64,000 nt of DNA from JABWCE01 sp964355045 (GCA_964355045.1 CAYHCM010000004.1:1-64000), one strand, 5' to 3'; counted from the stretch's first letter, positions 24,614 through 34,202 are shown. Program-made: numbers and translations. The notes: generated by a model not told the origin, from the letters alone.

Positions 24614-24703
24614 TTTCACGCAAAGGCGCAAAGACGCTAAGTTTATCATGAAATATGACGGGCAAGGTTATTTTTCTTTGCGCCTTTGCGCCTTTGCGTG
24701 AAA
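24614..24703. repeat. 90-bp palindromic element with TTTCACGCAAAGGCGC arms
   Basis: The left arm (24614-24636) and the reverse complement of the right arm (24681-24703) match at 22 of 23 positions, around an AT-rich centre. It is non-coding and MITE-like, located between miaB and a membrane-protein gene. The arms contain repeated AAAGGCGC/AAAGACGC words. Confidence 0.82.
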
Positions 24704-24711
24704 TTACGCAC

Positions 24712-24719
24712 TAAATTTG
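24712..24719 (+). promoter_or_regulatory. -7 promoter box TAAATTTG
   Basis: Exact TAnnTTTG match directly after the palindromic element and 15 bases before the ATG at 24735. Confidence 0.55.
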
Positions 24720-24734
24720 CGCTCTTATTAATTG

Positions 24735-25166
24735 ATGTCGGATTTTTTTGAGATAGCGGGATGGATACTACTTTCCTCTGTTAAATATATTATTGCCATA
24801 CTTACCCTTTTAGCCAAGTCGCCGCGCTTATGGTTTTTAGATATGCTGATTGTAGCCATTGGCGGAAGTTTGGGAGTAATAGTTTTTACTTTTTTAGGAG
24901 CGGTTATTTCTAAATTTTTAGGTCAATACGATTTTTTTAAAATTAAATTTAAAAATTTAAGGCGGTTTATACTCATAAAAAATGGCTATGGTTTAATAGG
25001 CATTGCGTTTTTATCTCCATTAATATTAGGCATTCCCTTAGGGAGCATTATCAGTACATTATTTGAACCAGATAAAGCGAAAGTATTAAGACTGCAATTG
25101 ACTTCCGTAATATTTTGGAGTGTTTTATTATTTGGAGTTAAGGGCTTAATCCAGTATTTGAATTGA
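24735..25166 (+). CDS. Membrane protein, small multidrug export-like
   Basis: This 143-residue protein (ATG 24735; TTG 24732 is also possible) has four or five hydrophobic helices with glycine-rich stretches, including IAVGG-like AIGGSLGVIVF and LSPLILGIPLGSI. The pattern is reminiscent of the small multidrug export (PF06695) or DedA-like families, but I cannot fix the family. It follows a promoter box and is separated by 64 bases from the AI-2E-type transporter. Confidence 0.6.
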   Translation: MSDFFEIAGWILLSSVKYIIAILTLLAKSPRLWFLDMLIVAIGGSLGVIVFTFLGAVISKFLGQYDFFKIKFKNLRRFILIKNGYGLIGIAFLSPLILGIPLGSIISTLFEPDKAKVLRLQLTSVIFWSVLLFGVKGLIQYLN

Positions 25167-25230
25167 GCTAAATAAATTATTAAAAATAGCCGGCTTCATT
25201 TATTAATTTGCGTTCCAAATCAAAACTCAC

Positions 25231-26406
25231 ATGAGGTTATTGAAACAGCCTAATGCCATATATAAAATGAACACAATAAAGAAATATCCGTTTAATATAA
25301 TTGCAGCATCAGTGTTGGTGTGCCTCAGTTTAATTATCGCGCTTCTTTACGTTGGCCAACATATTATTTTTCCAATACTACTTGCTATGCTTTGTGCCAT
25401 TTTATTAAGGCCGGTGGTAAAGTTCTTTAATAAAAAATTAAAATTTCCGTACGTATTGGCCGTAGCATTCACGGTTTTTTTATCCGTAATTTTTATAGCA
25501 GGCATCGTGCTTTTTGTTTCATGGCAAATAGGTGATATAGCCAATGATTGGAATAAAATAAAAACGAATGTAGCTGTCCATAGTCATAATATTCAACATT
25601 GGATTAAGCAGAGTTTTCATATCAGTTATACCGATCAGGACAAGTATATAAAACAGGCTACTAAGGAATCACTAAGCAACACTACATCCAATGTCGGAAA
25701 TACATTGAGCAGTTTTACCGATGCCCTGATGAATCTTATTCTGATTCCTATTTATACGTTTCTTTTGCTTTTGTACCGCGACTTGTTTGTCGGATTTTTG
25801 TTCAAATTATTTAGTAAAGAGCATCATCAAAAACTAAATGACATTTTGAATAATGTTAAAATAGCAATTCATAGTTATTTAACCGGCTTGCTTACCGAGA
25901 TGACTATTGTGGCATCATTAACCAGCATTGGGTATATGATTGTGGGGGTTCAATATGCCCTTTTGCTGGGAGTAATTACAGGTATATTAAATTTAATTCC
26001 TTATGTGGGTATTACCATCGCCGGATTACTCAGCATAGTTGCTACTTTGGGCGGCTCCACCGATCTTTCAATAATAGTAGGAGTAGTAATTGTGAACGTG
26101 GTAGTTCAATTTTTTGATAACAATATTTTAGTACCGATGGTGGTAAGTTCAAAGGTAAAAATAAACGCATTTGTTTCTTTGGTGAGTATTATTACCGGTG
26201 GCGCCATTGGTGGAGTAGCCGGAATGTTTTTAGCCATTCCTATAATTGCTATTATAAAAGTTATTTTCGACCGTATTGAATTTTTGGAACCCTGGGGATA
26301 TGTGATGGGTGATAATTTAAAGCAATCTCAAAAAGTTATTAAAATTAAAATACCTTTTTTAAAACGGGGGAAACGTATTGGGAAAAAGGAAGATAAAGCC
26401 GGTTAA
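25231..26406 (+). CDS. AI-2E family transporter
   Basis: This is an integral membrane protein of the AI-2E (PF01594) family, which includes autoinducer exporters and ion antiporters. It has about eight membrane helices: N-terminal FNIIAASVLVCLSLIIALLY, a long cytoplasmic loop (about 90-150), and C-terminal GVITGILNLIPYVG and GGAIGGVAGMFLAIPIIAI, which are the family's most conserved segments. Length is 391 residues from ATG 25231; ATG 25267 is also possible. The transported compound is unknown. Confidence 0.9.
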   Translation: MRLLKQPNAIYKMNTIKKYPFNIIAASVLVCLSLIIALLYVGQHIIFPILLAMLCAILLRPVVKFFNKKLKFPYVLAVAFTVFLSVIFIAGIVLFVSWQIGDIANDWNKIKTNVAVHSHNIQHWIKQSFHISYTDQDKYIKQATKESLSNTTSNVGNTLSSFTDALMNLILIPIYTFLLLLYRDLFVGFLFKLFSKEHHQKLNDILNNVKIAIHSYLTGLLTEMTIVASLTSIGYMIVGVQYALLLGVITGILNLIPYVGITIAGLLSIVATLGGSTDLSIIVGVVIVNVVVQFFDNNILVPMVVSSKVKINAFVSLVSIITGGAIGGVAGMFLAIPIIAIIKVIFDRIEFLEPWGYVMGDNLKQSQKVIKIKIPFLKRGKRIGKKEDKAG

Positions 26407-26521
26407 TGGGAGTGAATAGTATTAAAACCAATATCGTTAAGTTAAGCTTTGTTGATCCTGAAAGGGTACTATGTTTAAAGCGAATTAACAAGTGTATGCT
26501 ATTGTTTTTATTATAAAAATG

Positions 26522-26544
26522 AGATTCCTTCGGAATCTTTCTTT
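26522..26544 (+). terminator. Hairpin after the AI-2E transporter gene
   Basis: The stem AGATTCC/GGAATCT closes a three-base TTC loop (or a cUUCGg-type loop) and is followed by TTCTTT. It is 116 bases past the transporter stop, so its role as terminator is plausible but not certain. Confidence 0.5.
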
Positions 26545-26624
26545 AACTAAACGACATTGGATTTATAAGCTAACATCTCACACAAGTTACTTTGGTAGAA
26601 ACAAGGATTGGAATAGTAAATGAT

Positions 26625-27656
26625 ATGGCAAAGAAGAAAATAACAGCAACCGAAGGGTTCAATGAAATACTGCTTTACACCACCCCAAATGGGAAAGTAA
26701 AAGTTGAGATTTATTTACAAAACGAAACCATCTGGCTTACCCAACAAAAGATTGCCAACTTATTTGGAGTGGACAGAAGTGTGGTAACAAAGCATTTAAA
26801 AAATATTTTTGAGACCAACGAACTCAACCCGGATTCAGTATGTGCAAAAATTGCACATACTGCCATTGACGGAAAAACCTACCCTACACAATTCTATAAT
26901 CTGGATGCTATCATTTCCGTTGGTTATCGTGTAAACAGTACTAAGGCAACCGCGTTTCGTATTTGGGCTACCGAACGATTAAAGGAATACATCATCAAAG
27001 GCTTTACCATGGATGATGAACGACTGAAAAATCCCAATAGCATTTTCGGAAAAGATTATTTTGAAGAACAACTTGCACGTATCCGTGATATCCGGAGTAG
27101 TGAAAGAAGATTTTATCAAAAAATAACTGATATTTATAGCCAATGCAGTGCGGATTATTATTTAGAAATACAAAGCACAAAAGATTTTTTTGCAACGGTT
27201 CAAAACAAATTGCATTGGGCCATAACAGGGCAAACCGCAGCCGAATTAATAGCCTCAAGGGTGGACAGTGAAAAAGAAAACATGGGCCTTAGCGCCTGGA
27301 AAAATGCACCCAAAGGAAGTATTAGGAAAACCGATGTGGGAATTGCAAAAAATTATTTGAACGAAAAAGAATTGGATGGACTGAACCGCATTGTAACCAT
27401 GTATTTGGATTATGCCGAAAGTCAGGCATTAAGAGGAGTTGTGATGTATATGAAAGATTGGATTGAGAAATTAGATGCGTTTTTACAATTTAATGAATCC
27501 GCAATACTTCAACATCAGGGCAAGGTATCACATGAAGTGGCATTGGCACTGGCCGAAAAAGAATTTGAGAACTATCGTACTGTGCAAGATAAATTATTGG
27601 AAAGTGATTTTGATAAAGCACTAAAGAAATTGAAAAAAACAGGTTCCCAAAGTTAG
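26625..27656 (+). CDS. rhuM: RhuM-family virulence/defence-island protein
   Basis: RhuM proteins carry an N-terminal wHTH-like domain and occur on pathogenicity and defence islands; their biochemical activity is not established. This one has the family signature EIYLQNETIWLTQQKIANLFGV, then VVTKHLKNIFETNEL, GKTYPTQFYNLDAIISVGYRVNS and FRIWATERLKEYIIKGFTMDDERL. I chose ATG 26625 (343 residues), because 26592 is TTG. It is a single accessory gene between housekeeping genes and is probably horizontally acquired. A short open fragment follows downstream. Confidence 0.87.
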   Translation: MAKKKITATEGFNEILLYTTPNGKVKVEIYLQNETIWLTQQKIANLFGVDRSVVTKHLKNIFETNELNPDSVCAKIAHTAIDGKTYPTQFYNLDAIISVGYRVNSTKATAFRIWATERLKEYIIKGFTMDDERLKNPNSIFGKDYFEEQLARIRDIRSSERRFYQKITDIYSQCSADYYLEIQSTKDFFATVQNKLHWAITGQTAAELIASRVDSEKENMGLSAWKNAPKGSIRKTDVGIAKNYLNEKELDGLNRIVTMYLDYAESQALRGVVMYMKDWIEKLDAFLQFNESAILQHQGKVSHEVALALAEKEFENYRTVQDKLLESDFDKALKKLKKTGSQS

Positions 27657-27841
27657 TTCTTCCTATTGTTTTATCCCTTTCTAATAGTGCTGATGTTTCA
27701 ATATTACATGAAGGTATTAATCTGAAACAAATCAGAACTAATGATTCGTTTGCTAACCAACGTTTATTGGTAGGCGGTTAGTTCAAAATTTCAAGTTGTC
27801 TCAAAAGGTTTTGTTATTGGCTTGATTATGGATGATAATTA
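27657..27841 (+). pseudogene. Possible gene remnant after RhuM
   Basis: The 185 bases after rhuM contain a stretch that is open to a stop at 27779-27781, with residues such as ILHEGINLKQIRTNDSF. It has no convincing start and I cannot recognise a family. It may be the end of a lost gene from the same acquisition, or chance. Confidence 0.25.
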
Positions 27842-28546
27842 TTAAACTTTTTGTCCAACTTCTGCAATTCCCATCCCCAAATCAATCATCCCGTCTATCA
27901 TTCTCACCACGCGTTTGGCTCTTCGGGCCACTTCTTCTTCATGAGTTACCAATACAATCGTGTTGCCTTTTTTATGTATTTCATCAAAAAGGTCTAATAT
28001 TTCGCTTGAACTTTTACTGTCGAGGTTTCCGGTAGGTTCATCCGCAAGAAGTATGGATGGATTATTTACCAAAGCACGGGCTATGGCTACCCTTTGGCGT
28101 TGCCCACCCGAAAGCTCGTTGGGGCGGTGGTGCATCCTGTCATTAAGCCCTACGGAAGTCAATGCTCTTTCGGCTCTTTCCAGGCGTTCTTTTTTGGAAA
28201 TGCCGGCGTAAATAAGGGGTAAAGCCACATTTTCCAGAGCATTCATACGCGGTAGCAAATTAAAAGTTTGAAACACAAACCCAATTTCCTTGTTTCGTAT
28301 TTCGGCCAATTCGTTGTCGTTCATTTTAAATACTTCAGTACCGTTAAGAATGTATGTACCTGAAGTAGGGGAGTCAAGGCAACCGATAATATTCATTAGG
28401 GTAGATTTTCCACTTCCCGATGGCCCCATCAAGGCCACATATTCGCCACGATTTATTATGCAATTCAGATTTTGCAAGGCAAAAACTTTCTGATTGCCCA
28501 TGACATATATTTTTTCGATGTTTTTTAATTGAATTATCAATTCCAT
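27842..28546 (-). CDS. ABC transporter ATP-binding protein, LolD/MacB type
   Basis: This is a lone ATPase of the LolD/MacB (cluster of lipoprotein export and macrolide efflux) kind. Walker A is GPSGSGKST, the Q-loop region is GFVFQTFNLLPRMNALENVALPL, the signature is LSGGQRQR, Walker B is ILLADEPTGNLDS and the H-loop is VTHE. All motifs are intact over 234 residues. Permease partners are not adjacent. The C-terminal GMGIAEVGQKV extends a little beyond the common core. Confidence 0.93.
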   Translation of the reverse strand: MELIIQLKNIEKIYVMGNQKVFALQNLNCIINRGEYVALMGPSGSGKSTLMNIIGCLDSPTSGTYILNGTEVFKMNDNELAEIRNKEIGFVFQTFNLLPRMNALENVALPLIYAGISKKERLERAERALTSVGLNDRMHHRPNELSGGQRQRVAIARALVNNPSILLADEPTGNLDSKSSSEILDLFDEIHKKGNTIVLVTHEEEVARRAKRVVRMIDGMIDLGMGIAEVGQKV

Positions 28547-28577
28547 CTTTTTACATTTTTATAATACACACCCCTAA

Positions 28578-28593
28578 CCCCTCTCGAGAGGGG
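28578..28593. repeat. Perfect 16-bp palindrome CCCCTCTCGAGAGGGG
   Basis: The palindrome lies in the 118-base gap between two minus-strand genes. Its surroundings (CACCCCTAACCCCTC, GGGGAATTTCACC) resemble dispersed intergenic elements seen in many Bacteroidetes drafts. It could also act as a transcription-pausing hairpin. Confidence 0.6.
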
Positions 28594-28664
28594 AATTTCA
28601 CCCGCAACATTGTATAATCTTCAAATTTCCAAATCTTCAAATCCTGAATTTCAATTTTCCAATT

Positions 28665-29408
28665 TCAATTTCCACCTTTATTCAACTTCCTAAACTCCGC
28701 ATCAATAATACTAAAAACTTCGTCTTTCAGGGCATCCTTGTCTTCCAAATTTAGACCAACCGTATTTACGGCACGATGAACCACCATCCTGATTCTTCCC
28801 GGAATAAGTCCGTTATCCAATCCACCACCGGGCATTTTTTTCCAATTATCAGGTAAAGTTATAGGAATAATCGGAATTTGATTATCAATAGCCAACCGAA
28901 AAGCTCCGTTTTTAAATTTTGCCATAGGCGGTACATTTTTATGAATTCCACCTTCAGGAAAAATCATGACACTTGTTCCTTCGTTGAGTCTTTGGGCTGC
29001 CAATATAAAAGCATAATGCGATTCCCTGTTATTTTTTCGGTTTACTGAAATATCAATGGTCCTGAAAAAAATACCAAACACCGGAATCCGTGATAATTCA
29101 TCTTTGGCCATATAATTAAAATAATTGGGCAAAAGCATATTGGTAAGTACAATGTCGAGGTAGGAAAAATGATTGGCGCAAAAAATATATGTTTTATTTT
29201 TATCCAACTTTTCCTCATATCGAATAGATGGAAAAATACCTGAAGGATACAAAACACAATATGCCCAAACTTTCCGAAGATTATGTGCCGCAGGATACCA
29301 CTTTTTTCGAGATAGCAGAATACGGAATGGAATATAAAGTATGATAAAAACTACAATGAAAAATATGAGAAACCAAACAGCCCATGCCAATCGAAATAGT
29401 TTAAACAT
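28665..29408 (-). CDS. plsC: 1-acyl-sn-glycerol-3-phosphate acyltransferase
   Basis: PlsC-type enzymes acylate lysophosphatidic acid at the inner membrane. An N-terminal hydrophobic helix (about residues 8-33) anchors the protein. The catalytic NHX4D motif is NHFSYLD, and the glycerophosphate loop is IFPEGG. The third and fourth motifs (FKNGAFRLAIDNQIPIIPI) are present. Length is 247 residues. It is the first of three to four small, closely spaced minus-strand genes, eight bases after the SRPBCC gene. Confidence 0.93.
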   Translation of the reverse strand: MFKLFRLAWAVWFLIFFIVVFIILYIPFRILLSRKKWYPAAHNLRKVWAYCVLYPSGIFPSIRYEEKLDKNKTYIFCANHFSYLDIVLTNMLLPNYFNYMAKDELSRIPVFGIFFRTIDISVNRKNNRESHYAFILAAQRLNEGTSVMIFPEGGIHKNVPPMAKFKNGAFRLAIDNQIPIIPITLPDNWKKMPGGGLDNGLIPGRIRMVVHRAVNTVGLNLEDKDALKDEVFSIIDAEFRKLNKGGN

Positions 29409-29415
29409 ACAATTA

Positions 29416-29820
29416 TCAAGCTTGATTAATAAAATTTTTTATTTGACCAACCATATAGTCAGCCAGATTTTGCAATGGTTTGGTGGCCACCATGCGCATC
29501 ATAATATTGAGGTCGGCATTTATAATAATCTTTACTTTACTATTATTACCTTCCGGTTCAATCTGCCATTCTAAAAAAAGATCTACGGGAGGTTTGCCTT
29601 CAGGAACAATTTTTATATACGAATTTGGCCGGGTTTCATCTTTTTTAAGGTGTAATGTACCCAAGCCCTGAATTTTCATTTTTACTTCATCTTCGGTACT
29701 CCACCATTCCGAAACCTGTGATGGCATTAATTTTTGGTAATTATTAAGGTTGCTTAAAAAAGTAAATACTTTTTCCTGACTTTGTTCAACCGGTTCAAAA
29801 TTGCTTTCTATTTGTGTCAT
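29416..29820 (-). CDS. SRPBCC (START-like) domain protein
   Basis: This 134-residue protein has the fold pattern of SRPBCC/polyketide-cyclase lipid-binding proteins: an N-terminal QEKVFTFLSNLNNYQKLMP helix-strand unit, a central strand set, and a long C-terminal helix (PLQNLADYMVGQIKNFI). It overlaps the DUF4199 gene by four bases and precedes plsC by eight. In many Bacteroidetes a protein of this kind lies near pyrE, but none is seen here. Confidence 0.8.
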   Translation of the reverse strand: MTQIESNFEPVEQSQEKVFTFLSNLNNYQKLMPSQVSEWWSTEDEVKMKIQGLGTLHLKKDETRPNSYIKIVPEGKPPVDLFLEWQIEPEGNNSKVKIIINADLNIMMRMVATKPLQNLADYMVGQIKNFINQA

Positions 29821-30335
29821 ATCAGTTTGTCGGAGCGGGTATAAACAAAGGCCGTAACAAATATAGAAACCAATAATCCAATAAGAACAGATTCAATTAC
29901 ACTTGGAATTAAAAAACCGCCGGGTGTTAGTTGCTGATGGATACCTTTGAGCGCATTTGCAATATTGATAGTTGAATCTTTTTGGCTTTCGGCAAACTTT
30001 ATAAATTGCTCTTTCGAAAATTGTTCAGGCTTAACAAGCATTTTGGGAAAACCAAAATACATTATGCAAAAACCGATAAAATAAACAAGTCCGTTAATGA
30101 GCGAAACAATAAAACCTGTAAACATACAGCGCATAAAGCTAATTACATTCCCATTAATTTTTTTGGCAGCAATTATTGCAAAAATTACACAAATACCTAA
30201 TACGGATCCACAAAATATCCTGAAAAGTAAATTGTTTTCGCGCAGGATATATAATTCTTTATCGTAATAAAAATAAAGAAAAGCAGAAGTTAGCAAGCCG
30301 CTGACAACTCCTAAAATACCATATATTTTGTTCAT
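29817..30335 (-). CDS. DUF4199 membrane protein
   Basis: Four hydrophobic helices at about residues 7-22, 40-58, 75-95 and 145-165 enclose a basic-acidic loop (FSKEQFIKFAESQKDS). The pattern fits the Bacteroidetes DUF4199 family, of unknown function. It has 172 residues and overlaps the SRPBCC gene by four bases (ATGA), suggesting one transcription unit with plsC. Confidence 0.8.
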   Translation of the reverse strand: MNKIYGILGVVSGLLTSAFLYFYYDKELYILRENNLLFRIFCGSVLGICVIFAIIAAKKINGNVISFMRCMFTGFIVSLINGLVYFIGFCIMYFGFPKMLVKPEQFSKEQFIKFAESQKDSTINIANALKGIHQQLTPGGFLIPSVIESVLIGLLVSIFVTAFVYTRSDKLI

Positions 30336-30387
30336 GCCTTAATATTAAAATAAGGCTGCAAAACTAACTAAAAAAAATCAGTGGATT

Positions 30388-30729
30388 TTATTCCTGTTCC
30401 GAATGGTTTTCTGAATTGTTTTCTAAATTCTCGGGTGGCATTTCTTCACGGTCACGACGGAACTCATCAAAATTATATTCAGGCATCAAATCGGTTTTTA
30501 CATAATTCACCGTTTCCTGAAAGGCTTCCATAAATTTATTGAAATCTTCTTTGTACAGGAAAATCTTATGCTTGATATACATGCCGTCTTCCGGCCTTTT
30601 CTTGCTCTCCGTTATGGTAATGTAGTAATCATTGCCACGTGTTGCCTTCACATCAAAAAAATAAGTTCTTTTACCGGCCTTTACTTTTTTTGAAAATACT
30701 TCATTGCCATCTCTTGTCGAATCGTACAT
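30388..30729 (-). CDS. DUF3276 PUR-alpha-like nucleic-acid-binding protein
   Basis: This small protein matches the bacterial PUR-alpha-like DUF3276 family, which binds single-stranded nucleic acid. The core reads EVFSKKVKAGKRTYFFDVKATRGNDYYITITESKKR then KIFLYKEDFNKFMEAF. I chose ATG 30729 (113 residues), because upstream residues back to 30813 are unlike the family. The C-terminus is acidic (EEMPPENLENN). It lies 52 bases from the DUF4199 gene and divergent from the dehydrogenase gene. Confidence 0.85.
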   Translation of the reverse strand: MYDSTRDGNEVFSKKVKAGKRTYFFDVKATRGNDYYITITESKKRPEDGMYIKHKIFLYKEDFNKFMEAFQETVNYVKTDLMPEYNFDEFRRDREEMPPENLENNSENHSEQE

Positions 30730-30959
30730 ACGCTCTTGTTTCTTTAAATAATGACTGCAAAAAACAGGATAAATTTGATTATCACAACACTTCACAATTA
30801 ATTTATTCAGCAATTAAGGTAAATAGCTGTAAATCAAATTCTTTATTTATTTGCCGGATTTCTGACTTTTTCAAAATCATATTAATTTTCAACATCCGAT
30901 ATGTTGGTAATAAAATAGAGTGAATAGAAAGTGATAAAAAGATAATTTAGAAAAAGTAG

Positions 30960-30967
30960 TATTTTTG
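30960..30967 (+). promoter_or_regulatory. -7 promoter box TATTTTTG
   Basis: Exact TAnnTTTG match 20 bases upstream of the dehydrogenase ATG at 30988. Confidence 0.55.
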
Positions 30968-30987
30968 TCCGGTTAGTAAAAAACTTA

Positions 30988-32088
30988 ATGATAGATATAA
31001 AAGAAAAGACAGGATTGCATGATGCACGAATTTTTGGCCCGATGAGTGAGTTTGAGCACGAACAGGTAATGCTGTGTCAGGATAAGTCAACCGGATTAAA
31101 AGCTATAATAGCAATACACAATACCATTTTAGGACCCGGCCTGGGCGGAACACGATTTTTCAACTATCATTCAGAAAACGATGCTTTGAGGGATGTTCTC
31201 CGTTTGTCGCGCGGCATGACATACAAGGCTGCAATTACAGGACTTAATTTAGGGGGAGCTAAAGCAGTCATTATTGGGGATCCTCACACGTTAAAATCCG
31301 AAGGATTATTCCGTAAATTTGGACGGTTTATTGAAAACCTGAATGGTAAATACATTACTGCTGAAGATGTAGGAACTACCACCCGTGATATGGAATACAT
31401 AAGCATGGAAACAAAACATGTGGTTGGACTACCCGAAATTAAAGGCGGCGGCGGCGATCCATCTCCTGTAACAGCTTATGGCGTTTTTATGGGAATGAAA
31501 GCCTCAGCAAAATTTGTGTATGGCAGCGATTCATTAAAAGGCAAAACAATAGCCGTGCAAGGTATTGGAAAAGTTGGTTTTCATTTGGTGGAACATTTAT
31601 ACAAAGAAGGAGCCAAAATCTATGTTTCGGATATCAATGATTCACAATTGCAAAAAGCAGCCAAAGAATTCGGAGCAATTGTAATTGATGGAAATGATTT
31701 ATTCGATTTGAATGTTGACATTTTTGCACCGTGTGCAATGGGTGCCGTGCTAAATACGGATACTATAAATAGATTAAAATGTTCAATAGTTACAGGTGCA
31801 GCCAACAATCAACTTGAACATGAAGATGAACATGGACCTATGTTAAAAGAAAAGGGAATTGTTTATGCCCCTGATTTTTTGGTAAATGCCGGAGGACTTA
31901 TTAATGTTTATTCCGAGCACATAGGATACAATAAAGCAATAGCATTAGGTCAGGCTGAAAATATTTATGATACTACGCTTGAAATTTTGAAGAAGGCTGA
32001 TAAGGAGGGTATTCATACACAAAAAGCGGCCATAATGCTTGCCGAAAACAGGCTTAGACAAATGAAAAACGTAAAATCAACCATTTGA
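30988..32088 (+). CDS. Leucine/Glu/Phe/Val-type amino acid dehydrogenase
   Basis: This enzyme oxidatively deaminates a branched-chain or related amino acid with NAD. The N-terminal catalytic domain has LGPGLGGTRFF, RGMTYKAAITGLNLGGAKAVI (catalytic Lys residues) and VGTTTRDMEYIS. The nucleotide-binding domain has the fingerprint VQGIGKVGFHL. The 366-residue length and VGTT motif fit leucine dehydrogenase better than glutamate dehydrogenase. It precedes a predicted outer-membrane protein with which it overlaps by four bases. Confidence 0.92.
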   Translation: MIDIKEKTGLHDARIFGPMSEFEHEQVMLCQDKSTGLKAIIAIHNTILGPGLGGTRFFNYHSENDALRDVLRLSRGMTYKAAITGLNLGGAKAVIIGDPHTLKSEGLFRKFGRFIENLNGKYITAEDVGTTTRDMEYISMETKHVVGLPEIKGGGGDPSPVTAYGVFMGMKASAKFVYGSDSLKGKTIAVQGIGKVGFHLVEHLYKEGAKIYVSDINDSQLQKAAKEFGAIVIDGNDLFDLNVDIFAPCAMGAVLNTDTINRLKCSIVTGAANNQLEHEDEHGPMLKEKGIVYAPDFLVNAGGLINVYSEHIGYNKAIALGQAENIYDTTLEILKKADKEGIHTQKAAIMLAENRLRQMKNVKSTI

Positions 32089-32711
32089 AATACTTCCCTA
32101 AACTAACCTTTGCATTATTGATGGTATTTCTTTGCCTTATAAGTAATGCGCAAAATACCACAAACCGATATAGAATATTTATGGGTGTGGGTAATACCAA
32201 TTCCATAGCCGATTTTGTAACCTTAACCGACAAATCGTTTATGGGTGAGCTAAGCGGACAACTTAGATTTGGCATTAGGCTGGCTGATAATTATGAATTA
32301 AATTTTGGGGTTTATGGTCGTAAATATCCCGATATATCGAAATACCCCGGCATGTCGTACAATAAATTTTTAGGATACTCAGGAGCTTTTATGTATGAAT
32401 TCAGAAAACCGGACAGTCGCTGGGGATTACCTTTCGGCATTGAGGCGATAAAATTTGAAAGAAATTTGGATTCTACCTTTAGGTCAGGAGGAGTTGATTC
32501 AGTTTATTTTGATCATTATAGTGCTTTATCTTATGGCCCTAAAATAGGGGTGAGGTGTCATTTTGGAAAATACTTTTTTATAGAAGCTGAAGTTGAAATA
32601 TTATATGAAAAATTTAAATGGGAAATAGATTGGTATGATAAAAATTTAATTGAAGCCAACAGCTTTACAAGTTTCAAGTTTATTGGCATTTCGGCCAACT
32701 TAGCTTTTTAA
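32085..32711 (+). CDS. Outer-membrane beta-barrel-like protein
   Basis: A TTG start at 32085 overlaps the previous stop. It gives a signal peptide (KYFPKLTFALLMVFLCLISNAQ) and a beta-rich, Tyr/Phe/Gly-rich mature part of about 185 residues ending in FKFIGISANLAF, typical for a small outer-membrane barrel. I do not recognise a specific family. The overlap suggests coupling to the dehydrogenase gene. Confidence 0.68.
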   Translation: MKYFPKLTFALLMVFLCLISNAQNTTNRYRIFMGVGNTNSIADFVTLTDKSFMGELSGQLRFGIRLADNYELNFGVYGRKYPDISKYPGMSYNKFLGYSGAFMYEFRKPDSRWGLPFGIEAIKFERNLDSTFRSGGVDSVYFDHYSALSYGPKIGVRCHFGKYFFIEAEVEILYEKFKWEIDWYDKNLIEANSFTSFKFIGISANLAF

Positions 32712-32723
32712 GTAATTTATTGA

Positions 32724-34190
32724 ATGACCAACAAGGGAATATTCCGGAATGAGATATTTTATCTATCCCTTTTAAGCACATTTATTTTAAGTCTTTTTGT
32801 GTATTACGCAGTTATTTCGCCCGGTTGCGAGGGGGGAATGGACAGCTATAATCATTATTTAATTTCCAGATACAGTTGGAAATATCCTCATCTTTTACTC
32901 GATCAGTGGGGAAAACCGTTATATACAATCCTTGCCTCTCCTTTTGCCAATTCAGGATTTTTAGGGGTAAAAATATTTAATATTATTTTATGGATATCAT
33001 CGGCTTGGCTAACATGGATTACCCTTAAAAAACTGAAAATAAGCAATGCATGGGTTGGTTTTATACTTGTAATTATTCCGCAGGTTTCTGTTCAAAATTC
33101 AATTTCAGGACTTACAGAATATTTGAATGAATTTTTATTGATTTTATTTTTGTTTCTGGCTTCCACAAAACGTTGGAATATGGCTGCTTTGGTTTGTGGT
33201 TTACTACCCTTTGCCCGCAGCGAGGGGTTTGTAATAATGGCAGCGGCAGGCTTTTATTTAGTGTTTATTGAAAAACAATACAAAAGTTTGCTTTGGTTTA
33301 TAGCCGGTCCCGTTATTTTTAATATTTTCGGTTGGATAATAGAAGGCGACCCATTATGGGTTATTAGTCATAACCCATATATTAAAGCTCAGGATTTGAA
33401 TTTGAATCTTTGCGGAAATGGAAGTTTGTTTCATTATATTAAAAAAAATCATATTATTTTTTCGTTAGCAGGTTCGGTTTTAGTTTTTATCGGCACATTG
33501 TCGGCTTTCTTTTTTTATATAAAAACGTTTAGAGAAAAAGTTTTTTTACATAGATACATGCTATGGCTCACAGGTGGTATATTCTGGCTCTATTTTGGGA
33601 TACATAGTTTTATATGGTGGAAAGGATTGATGGGAAGTTGCGGCTACGAACGTGTAATGATAGTAATTACACCTTTGATGGCTCTATTGGGAACATATGC
33701 CTTGCATATGCTTGTTTTAAATTTTTCGAAGTTTAAAAATTATTTAATGGGGATAATGATTCTTATGCTGATAATCTCTACCCACCATTCCTATCGGTTT
33801 ATAAAATATAATTTACCTATACCAATATCCGGCGAACAAAAAGAATTTGTAAAAGTGGCCAATTGGCTTAAAACTATTGATTATAAAAATGGGATGACTT
33901 ATCATTTATATGCCTACCTAAGTGTAATATCTGATATGGACCCTTATGATACAAAACATTTTACCGATTTGTGGAGTTTGGATTTTAATTATGCCCCGGT
34001 TGGAAGTTTGGTAATTTGGGACGGACATTTTGGCCCCAACGAATGCAGGCTACCCTTAGAAAAACTTCAAAAACATCCCGATTTTGTACTTCTGAAATCA
34101 TTTATTCCCGAAAAACCTTTTAAAACATTAAACAATTATGATTTTGAAGTTCATGTATTTAAAAGGGTTAAAATTACAGGTGGAAATTGA
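32724..34190 (+). CDS. Polytopic membrane protein, GT-C glycosyltransferase-like
   Basis: This 488-residue protein has about ten to twelve membrane helices. An extracytoplasmic loop after helix 1 contains GCEGGMDSYNHYLISRYSWK, with an acidic residue in the position expected of GT-C enzymes, and a soluble C-terminal part follows. It could be a lipid-linked sugar transferase or an unrelated polytopic protein. It lies 12 bases after the barrel gene and 45 before nusB. Confidence 0.6.
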   Translation: MTNKGIFRNEIFYLSLLSTFILSLFVYYAVISPGCEGGMDSYNHYLISRYSWKYPHLLLDQWGKPLYTILASPFANSGFLGVKIFNIILWISSAWLTWITLKKLKISNAWVGFILVIIPQVSVQNSISGLTEYLNEFLLILFLFLASTKRWNMAALVCGLLPFARSEGFVIMAAAGFYLVFIEKQYKSLLWFIAGPVIFNIFGWIIEGDPLWVISHNPYIKAQDLNLNLCGNGSLFHYIKKNHIIFSLAGSVLVFIGTLSAFFFYIKTFREKVFLHRYMLWLTGGIFWLYFGIHSFIWWKGLMGSCGYERVMIVITPLMALLGTYALHMLVLNFSKFKNYLMGIMILMLIISTHHSYRFIKYNLPIPISGEQKEFVKVANWLKTIDYKNGMTYHLYAYLSVISDMDPYDTKHFTDLWSLDFNYAPVGSLVIWDGHFGPNECRLPLEKLQKHPDFVLLKSFIPEKPFKTLNNYDFEVHVFKRVKITGGN

Positions 34191-34202
34191 GCCCAATACC
34201 CT